Positions 28,610 to 35,570 of a stretch of 35,570 bases of DNA are shown piece by piece (position 1 is the first letter of the stretch; each line of letters begins with the position of its first letter). The stretch is taken from contig CAJWEM010000009.1 of assembly GCA_913031205.1 (NCBI GenBank), positions 1-35,570 of the forward strand, read 5' to 3'. The translations under genes and the position numbers were made by a program. This stretch comes from an uncultured Gammaproteobacteria bacterium. GTDB lineage: Bacteria; Pseudomonadota; Gammaproteobacteria; Poriferisulfidales; GCA-002705445. The notes beneath the pieces were generated by a model that was not told where the DNA came from, searched no databases, and saw only the letters and a program-made list of their open reading frames with translations.

Positions 28610-30189
28610 CCAGTCACCCTTTCCGGGACTTCTTTCTCTTCATTTAAATTTGTGTATAAAGGTGATATTGTCATAAACAATATAAAGGCGCAGACAAGGG
28701 ATAGGCCAGTAATTATTAAAATGTAATTTTCAAAGTTAATTCTAGTTAAATCATAAATCGTAATTAATGATATCATTGAGCCTGCAAATATATAGCTGAA
28801 AAAGTTACCACGCGATTTACTATAGAAGAATAACAAGGCAAAAAATATGAAATACATTTCACTAAATCTAAGAGCCAAAGCACTATAAAGAGGTGTAGGG
28901 GCTTTAACGCCAAGATAACCCAGAATTAAGAAGCCAGCAACAAACACGAAAAGATTTATTCTGAACAGCATACTTCTATATCTAATAGATTTTATTGGAT
29001 TATTGTCAATCCAAGGTAAGAAAAATAGAACAACAATCGATAATGCCATTGCAAGAGCTCCAAAAGCAGGGTCAGGAATTGCCCTTAGAATAGAATAAAA
29101 TGGAGTGAAGTACCAAACAGGTGCGATGTGTTCTGGAGTAACTAATGGGTTTGCAGGGATAAAGTTTGCATGTTCCAAAAAGTAGCCTCCCATTTCTGGC
29201 ATAAAGAAAACCGTTGTAGAAAAGAGAAACAAAAACACACCAATTCCAACAAAGTCTTTTACTGTATAATACGGATGAAACGGAACACCATCTAAAGGGA
29301 CCCCGTTTTCATCCTTATATTTTTTAATTTCGACGCCATCAGGATTATTTGATCCAACTGTATGAAGAGCAGCTAAATGCAAAATAACAAGAAGTAAAAT
29401 TACCATTGGCACTGCGACAATATGGAGCGCAAAGAACCGAGTAAGTGTTGGGTCTGAGATTGCGAAATCACCTCTAATCCAAACCCCTAGTTCAGGACCA
29501 ATAAAAGGTATTGTTGTGAAAAGATTAATAATTACCTGTGCTCCCCAATATGACATCTGTCCCCATGGCAGCAAATACCCCATAAAAGCCTCTGCCATTA
29601 GAGCTAAATATATAAAAACACCAAAAAGCCAAATCAGTTCTCTTGGCTTTTTAAATGAGCCATACATCAAAGCTCTAAACATATGGAGATAAACAACTAC
29701 AAAGAAAGCCGAAGCTCCGGTGGAGTGCATATATCTAATAAGCCACCCTAAATTTACATCACGCATAATAAACTCGACCGAATCAAATGCTAGTTTTGCA
29801 TCTGGTTTGTAATGCATTGCCAAAAAAATTCCAGTGAAAATTTGTAAGAAAAGAATCATAAAAGCAAGTGAGCCAAAAAAATACCAAAAATTGAAATTTT
29901 TTGGAGCATAATAATTAGTTAAGTGGTCTCTGACGAAACTTAATATTGGAAGTCTTTCGTCAACCCAACCAATTACTCCACTAGCACTATTAGAAGCGGA
30001 ATTAGCTTTTGACTTTAATTGATCATAATACTTTGTAGCAATTTGAGCAGCATCATCTAAATTAGCTGTACCAGTACTTTTTCTGACAAAAACATCAGTT
30101 CCTTTGATATTTATGTACATTTGCCACTTATTACTTCGCTCACGAGTATGGAGAGTAATTTCACCATCTCTCAAAAGTACTTTTTCCAA
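28606..30189 (-). CDS. petB: Cytochrome b of the bc1 complex, with a ~70-aa N-terminal extension; TTG start
   Basis: Core VIGWVDERLP...YYAPKNFNFWYFFGSLAF...RYMHSTGASAFFVVVYLHMFR...GYLLPWGQMSYWGAQVI...HIVAVPMVILLLVILHLAALH. Extension MEKVLLRDGEITLHTRERSNKWQMYINIKGTDVFVRKSTGTANLDDAAQIATKYYDQLKSKANSASNSASG; GGGAGA SD before TTG 30189. Confidence 0.95.
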   Translation of the reverse strand: MEKVLLRDGEITLHTRERSNKWQMYINIKGTDVFVRKSTGTANLDDAAQIATKYYDQLKSKANSASNSASGVIGWVDERLPILSFVRDHLTNYYAPKNFNFWYFFGSLAFMILFLQIFTGIFLAMHYKPDAKLAFDSVEFIMRDVNLGWLIRYMHSTGASAFFVVVYLHMFRALMYGSFKKPRELIWLFGVFIYLALMAEAFMGYLLPWGQMSYWGAQVIINLFTTIPFIGPELGVWIRGDFAISDPTLTRFFALHIVAVPMVILLLVILHLAALHTVGSNNPDGVEIKKYKDENGVPLDGVPFHPYYTVKDFVGIGVFLFLFSTTVFFMPEMGGYFLEHANFIPANPLVTPEHIAPVWYFTPFYSILRAIPDPAFGALAMALSIVVLFFLPWIDNNPIKSIRYRSMLFRINLFVFVAGFLILGYLGVKAPTPLYSALALRFSEMYFIFFALLFFYSKSRGNFFSYIFAGSMISLITIYDLTRINFENYILIITGLSLVCAFILFMTISPLYTNLNEEKEVPERVTG

Positions 30190-30205
30190 AATATTCTCCC
30201 TAAAA

Positions 30206-30227
30206 AGTGTGTAAATAGTGTGATAAT
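30206..30227 (+). repeat. Tandem 11-mer pair AGTGTGTAAAT/AGTGTGATAAT
   Basis: Read directly; 18/22 identical to the pair at 30326-30347, exactly 120 bp away. Confidence 0.75.
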
Positions 30228-30266
30228 CAAAAAAAATTGTTTTAAAACATCTATTTATATTTTTAT

Positions 30267-30290
30267 ATTACCTTTCTTAAATGAGGTAAT
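30267..30290. repeat. Inverted repeat ATTACCT-N10-AGGTAAT
   Basis: Perfect 7-bp arms at 30267-30273 and 30284-30290, between the two tandem 11-mer pairs. Confidence 0.65.
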
Positions 30291-30325
30291 TTTTTATCAA
30301 AAATAAACAAAATTTACTTATTTTC

Positions 30326-30347
30326 AGTGTGTAAATAATGTGTAATT
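30326..30347 (+). repeat. Tandem 11-mer pair AGTGTGTAAAT/AATGTGTAATT
   Basis: Read directly; a related inverted copy ATTTTACACT lies at 30360-30369. Confidence 0.75.
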
Positions 30348-30415
30348 GAATATTACTTTATTTTACACTAATTGCAACATAAAAATGCTATATTTAATCT
30401 ATATTCCAAAATTAT

Positions 30416-30997
30416 TTAAACATTATCTTTATTAGCTGGTGCAGGCATTTCACCAACTACAATAGTATTATCATCTTCAAATCTGTAAGGTGGAACCTTT
30501 AAGTTTGCTCCCGCGGGGCTTCCATTTGAAACTTTACCAGCCATATCGAATTTTGACCCATGGCAGGCACAAAAGAAATTATTTTCGTCTGGGTTGTAAG
30601 CAGGATTGCAACCTAAGTGAGTACATACACCCTCAAGTACTAAGACTTCTGGTTTTAGTGATCTAAACTTGTTCTTTGCAAAGTCTGGCTGCTGTTCAGT
30701 GTTATCAGATAAAGGATCTTTATGCTTCGCCTCATTTGTGTTTATGCTATCAAGCATTTCTTTTGTTCTTTTTACAACCCAGATCGGCTTTTTCCTCCAA
30801 ATCAGATCAATTTTTTCGCCATCTTTTAACTCACTAATATCGACTTTAACAGGTGCTCCAGCAGCTTTAGCTTTAGCGCTTGGGGCCATAGATGAAAGAA
30901 ACGGCCACAAAGTAGCTGCAGCACCAGTTCCACCAACTAGTGTTAAACTACCAGACAAGAATTTCCTTCTGCTATTATCAGGATTGCCGCTAGACAT
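30416..30997 (-). CDS. petA: Rieske iron-sulfur subunit of the bc1 complex
   Basis: Tat-type SRRKFLSG N-terminus; CTHLGC and CACHGSKFD cluster motifs. Confidence 0.96.
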   Translation of the reverse strand: MSSGNPDNSRRKFLSGSLTLVGGTGAAATLWPFLSSMAPSAKAKAAGAPVKVDISELKDGEKIDLIWRKKPIWVVKRTKEMLDSINTNEAKHKDPLSDNTEQQPDFAKNKFRSLKPEVLVLEGVCTHLGCNPAYNPDENNFFCACHGSKFDMAGKVSNGSPAGANLKVPPYRFEDDNTIVVGEMPAPANKDNV

Positions 30998-31076
30998 TGA
31001 TAAATTTCCTTTTACAAATTCCTAATATTTATGATTGCATTCTAACATATAGAAAAATTTTTTTGTGGGAAAAAAG

Positions 31077-32147
31077 TTAATTAAGCGCATTTTTTAAAGA
31101 TTGTATAAATAAATTATTCTCCTTTTCAGTTCCGACTGTTACTCTCAAACAATCTTCCAAGCTTTCTGTATTCGACATATTTTTTATCAGTATTTTATCT
31201 TTTAATAGCTTATTAAAAATATCATCTGCAGAACCTTTTTTTATTTTAAAAAGAATAAAATTTGTACTACTGTTGTACACCTCAATTTCTTCAATTCTCA
31301 TCATTTGATCTAGTAGTGACTCTCTAAAACTTATTATTTCCAGAGACTGTTCATCTAAATAATCTTTATTGTCTAGTGCTAATTCGGCAATTTTTTGCGA
31401 TATGGTATTTACATTAAATGGTAATCTAATTTTATTGAATTCTTTAATAAGAGAGTTTTCTGCGATTAAATATCCTAATCTTAATCCTGCTAAACCAACT
31501 TTCGAAAAGGTCTTCATTACTGCCAAATTTTCGTATTTATCTATATCGTTTAAAAATGAATCCCCTGAAAAAGCACTATATGCCTCATCAATAACAACTA
31601 GTCCGTTCGTATTTTCAATAATTTTTTTTATATTATTTCTGTCCCAAAGGTTTGCTGTTGGATTATTAGGATATGCAAGAAAAATTAACGCAGGGTTTGT
31701 CTGCTTAATATTATTAAGCATTTCGTTTATATTTAATGAAAAATCATTTTCTAGGGGAACGGTCTTAAACTTAAGTCCTACTAAATTAGAAATGCTTTTA
31801 TACATGCTGAAAGTTGGTTGTGGACAAAGAACAGTATTGCCCTTCTTAGAGAATGCCATACATAAAATTTGAATTAATTCATCAGACCCGTTACCCACTA
31901 ATATATTAAAATTATCCTTTAAATTATGATCCTTTCGTAATTTCTTAGTTAAATTTTTACAAGCCCCGTCAGGATATCTATTAATGTTAACTTTATTTTT
32001 TGATATTGATTCGATCTCAAATTTCAAATCTATGTCAAAAGGGTTTTCCATTGCATCTAATTTAATCATACCTTCAGCATCAAGAATTTCATATTCTTTA
32101 ATATCAGAAATATCTTCCCTCAAAAAATCTTTTAATTTATTTTTCAT
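31077..32147 (-). CDS. hisC: Histidinol-phosphate aminotransferase
   Basis: MIKLDAMENPFD...NRYPDGACKNLTKKLR...VGNGSDELIQIL...PNNPTANLWD...VVIDEAYSAF...TFSKVGLAGLRLGYLIA (PLP Lys). Confidence 0.94.
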   Translation of the reverse strand: MKNKLKDFLREDISDIKEYEILDAEGMIKLDAMENPFDIDLKFEIESISKNKVNINRYPDGACKNLTKKLRKDHNLKDNFNILVGNGSDELIQILCMAFSKKGNTVLCPQPTFSMYKSISNLVGLKFKTVPLENDFSLNINEMLNNIKQTNPALIFLAYPNNPTANLWDRNNIKKIIENTNGLVVIDEAYSAFSGDSFLNDIDKYENLAVMKTFSKVGLAGLRLGYLIAENSLIKEFNKIRLPFNVNTISQKIAELALDNKDYLDEQSLEIISFRESLLDQMMRIEEIEVYNSSTNFILFKIKKGSADDIFNKLLKDKILIKNMSNTESLEDCLRVTVGTEKENNLFIQSLKNALN

Positions 32148-33453
32148 TTGTTTTGGCCTTTGCTTTTCTTAAAGAAGCCGAATCCTTATGAGAATATAAA
32201 CCCTCAGCATTTGCTATTACTGAGGAATGCTCAGCTAAAATTTTAGAAGCTTCTTCTGAGCATTTTATTACATTTGATCTTTTCTGGAAGTCATGCACAC
32301 CAAGTGGCGATGAAAACTTAGCGGTTCCAACAGTTGGCAAAACATGATTTGAGCCAGCACAATAATCACCGAAAACCTCTGGGGTATATTCCCCTAAAAA
32401 AATTGCTCCAGCATTTGTTACTTTATGTAAATATTCATCACATTTTTGAAATGATAATTGTAAGTGCTCGGGAGCTAGTTCATTTGAAATTTTTATTGCA
32501 TCATCAATACTTTTTGACTTAATGAATAATCCAAAGTTCTCCAAAGAAGATTTAATAATATCTTTTCTTACTTGTGAAGAGATTTTATTATTAATAATTT
32601 TCTCAACACTATCTAACAAATTTTGATCTGGTGATATTAATATTGATTGAGCAAGTTCATCGTGTTCTGCTTGAGAGAATAAATCAGCTGCAATCCAATC
32701 TGGATTTGCTTCTGCATCTGCTATTACTAATATTTCGGATGGTCCAGCGAAACTATCAATTCCTACTTCGCCGTAGAGTTCTTTCTTTGCCTCAGCAACA
32801 TATTGGTTTCCTGGGCCAACAATCATGTTCACTTTTGGAATTGTCTCAGTACCAATTGCTAAAGCTGCTATTGCTTGTGCACCACCAATCCTAAATAGTC
32901 TATCAACACCTCCAAGATGTGCAGCAGCCAATACTAAACTATTTACTTCGCCTTTAGGTGAGGGTACCACCATAATAATTTCCTGAACTCCAGCAACTTT
33001 TGCGGGTACTGAGTTCATCAAAACGCTTGAAGGGTATACGGCTGATCCACCAGGGACATAGATGCCAACTTTCTCAATGGCTGTAATTTTTTCTCCCAAC
33101 TGAATACCATCGCTTGTATAATTCCATGACTCTGATTTTTGACGATTTGAAAAGTCTTCTATTCTATTTTTTGCGTAAACTAATGCATCAATCTCTTTTT
33201 TTGATATACATTTCACAGAGTCGGATATCACTTCTCTTTTTACTTCGAAATCTTTTGCATCCTCTACTATAAAACTATCAAAATCTTTAGAAAATTTAAT
33301 AAGAGCATCGTCTCCATATTCCCTAACATTAGAAATTATATTTTTTACTGTCTCTTTAACGTCTGAAGTATCAGAACGTCTAGTTAAGATATGAATTTCT
33401 AAGGTTTTAGTAAAATCTTTATTATCGGAACTTATTTTTTTTAAATTAAGCAT
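32137..33453 (-). CDS. hisD: Histidinol dehydrogenase
   Basis: VGIYVPGGSAVYPSSVLMNSVPAKVAGV...RIGGAQAIAALAIGTETIPKVNMIVGPGNQYVAEAKK...GPSEILVIADAEANPDWIAADLFSQAEHD. Confidence 0.97.
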   Translation of the reverse strand: MLNLKKISSDNKDFTKTLEIHILTRRSDTSDVKETVKNIISNVREYGDDALIKFSKDFDSFIVEDAKDFEVKREVISDSVKCISKKEIDALVYAKNRIEDFSNRQKSESWNYTSDGIQLGEKITAIEKVGIYVPGGSAVYPSSVLMNSVPAKVAGVQEIIMVVPSPKGEVNSLVLAAAHLGGVDRLFRIGGAQAIAALAIGTETIPKVNMIVGPGNQYVAEAKKELYGEVGIDSFAGPSEILVIADAEANPDWIAADLFSQAEHDELAQSILISPDQNLLDSVEKIINNKISSQVRKDIIKSSLENFGLFIKSKSIDDAIKISNELAPEHLQLSFQKCDEYLHKVTNAGAIFLGEYTPEVFGDYCAGSNHVLPTVGTAKFSSPLGVHDFQKRSNVIKCSEEASKILAEHSSVIANAEGLYSHKDSASLRKAKAKTNEK

Positions 33454-33461
33454 TATCAGAT

Positions 33462-34508
33462 TTATCTTTTCTCAATAGCTTCAGATAATGTGTATAGAGC
33501 TCTTTCGGTGTCCTCCCATCCAATACATGCATCTGTGACACTCTTACCATATACAAGATCTGGTGCATTGATATTTTGATTTCCCTCTTCAATATTACTT
33601 TCTATCATTAATCCTTTGATTCTTTTTTCACCAAGTCTGAGTTGTTTCGCAAGGTCCTCAACAACAGTAATTTGTTTTTTATGATCCTTCATGCTGTTTG
33701 CGTGGCTGCAATCAACAATTATTTGCTGGGGTAAATTAGCTTTATCTAGCCTTGCAGAAACATCATCAATGCTTTTAGAATCATAATTTATACCTCTGCT
33801 ACCGCCTCGTAAAATTGTATGGCAATAAGGATTTCCGCTAGTTGAAAAAATTGCTGAGTTACCCTCTTTCGTTACTGATAAAAAATGGTGCGCTCCTGAC
33901 GCAGCTTTAATTGCATCGAAAGTAATTTGCAAATTACCATCAGTGCCATTCTTAAAACCTATAGGGCATGATAATCCTGAAGCAAGTTCTCTATGGCATT
34001 GACTTTCAGTTGTTCTCGCTCCAATTGCACCCCAACTTATTATATCGGCTATATATTGTGGGCTAATTAAATCCAAATATTCTGTGCCGGTAGGTAATTC
34101 TAAATCAACGATATCTAGTAAAAGTTTTCTGCCGATTCTTATTCCTTCATTTATTTTAAAGCTTCCGTCTAGCATTGGATCGTTTATTAAACCTTTCCAG
34201 CCAATAGTTGTTCTCGGTTTTTCAAAATAGACCCTCATTATTATAAAGAGATTTTTTGAGACCTCATCAGATATCTTTCTTAATCTGTTTGCATAATCCA
34301 TAGCCGCTATTGGGTCATGGATGGAACATGGTCCAACCACAACAAAAACTCTGTCATCCTTCTCATCCAAAATATTTTCTATAGTTTTTCTAGAATTTAA
34401 TATATTTTTGGCTGCATTATCAGACACAGGAAGTTCTTTCCTCACTTCATCTGGAGGACTTAATTCTTGCATTTCAATAATTCTTAAATCATCTGTTTTA
34501 AGTGTCAT
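33462..34508 (-). CDS. 3-deoxy-7-phosphoheptulonate (DAHP) synthase, type I; start set to ATG 34508 (34535 also possible)
   Basis: VFVVVGPCSIHDPIAAMDYANRL...RVYFEKPRTTIGWKGLINDPMLDGSF...GARTTESQCHRELASGLSCPIGFKNGTDG...DCSHANSMKDHKKQ. Confidence 0.95.
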   Translation of the reverse strand: MTLKTDDLRIIEMQELSPPDEVRKELPVSDNAAKNILNSRKTIENILDEKDDRVFVVVGPCSIHDPIAAMDYANRLRKISDEVSKNLFIIMRVYFEKPRTTIGWKGLINDPMLDGSFKINEGIRIGRKLLLDIVDLELPTGTEYLDLISPQYIADIISWGAIGARTTESQCHRELASGLSCPIGFKNGTDGNLQITFDAIKAASGAHHFLSVTKEGNSAIFSTSGNPYCHTILRGGSRGINYDSKSIDDVSARLDKANLPQQIIVDCSHANSMKDHKKQITVVEDLAKQLRLGEKRIKGLMIESNIEEGNQNINAPDLVYGKSVTDACIGWEDTERALYTLSEAIEKR

Positions 34509-34518
34509 ATTCTTTTCT

Positions 34519-35570
<1,052 letters not shown>

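Noticed and set aside
30267-30300. ATTACCT...AGGTAAT followed by TTTTT as an intrinsic terminator
   Set aside because: Short, AT-rich stem with a 10-nt loop, and the T-run is on the + strand opposite to the pet operon; not convincing as a terminator.
30669-31025. 118-aa + strand ORF
   Set aside because: Antisense to petA (Rieske); no independent support.
31063-31071. GTGGGAAAA near the 3' end of hisC resembling an MraZ box
   Set aside because: Single copy with no phased repeats; expected by chance.
31369-31872. 167-aa + strand ORF
   Set aside because: Lies entirely antisense to hisC, no recognisable domain or SD; shadow ORF.

Overview
This window is an AT-rich chromosomal segment, probably from a streamlined gammaproteobacterium (inferred from Pseudomonas-like synteny). 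It is almost entirely packed core genes. Reading along the + coordinates it contains: argJ (truncated at the left edge), secA, an M23 peptidase, a DciA/DUF721-like gene and lpxC; then a minus-strand dcw cluster (mraZ-rsmH-ftsL-ftsI-ftsZ-[small lipoprotein]-murE-murF-mraY-murD-ftsW-murG-murC-murB-ddl-ftsQ-ftsA); rnpB (RNase P RNA), rsmI, an lpoA-like gene and a GlcD-type FAD oxidase; sspA and petC-petB-petA; and hisC-hisD-DAHP synthase-hisG-murA (truncated at the right edge). Most of this is ordinary. The unusual points are: (1) cytochrome b (petB) has a ~70-aa N-terminal extension that reads like the N-terminal arm-type DNA-binding domain of a phage/ICE tyrosine integrase, joined by an NSASNSASG linker; (2) the 226-bp petA-petB gap just upstream has paired 11-bp tandem repeats on either side of an inverted repeat, which resembles an attP layout; (3) ftsZ is not between ftsA and lpxC but between ftsI and murE, with an 11-nt overlap with ftsI; (4) an entericidin-like 44-aa lipoprotein ORF, absent from the supplied ORF track, lies between ftsZ and murE; (5) three 10-bp-phased MraZ boxes overlap the mraZ start region; (6) a DAHP synthase gene is inserted in the his operon. 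All homology calls are from recalled motifs and no search was run.
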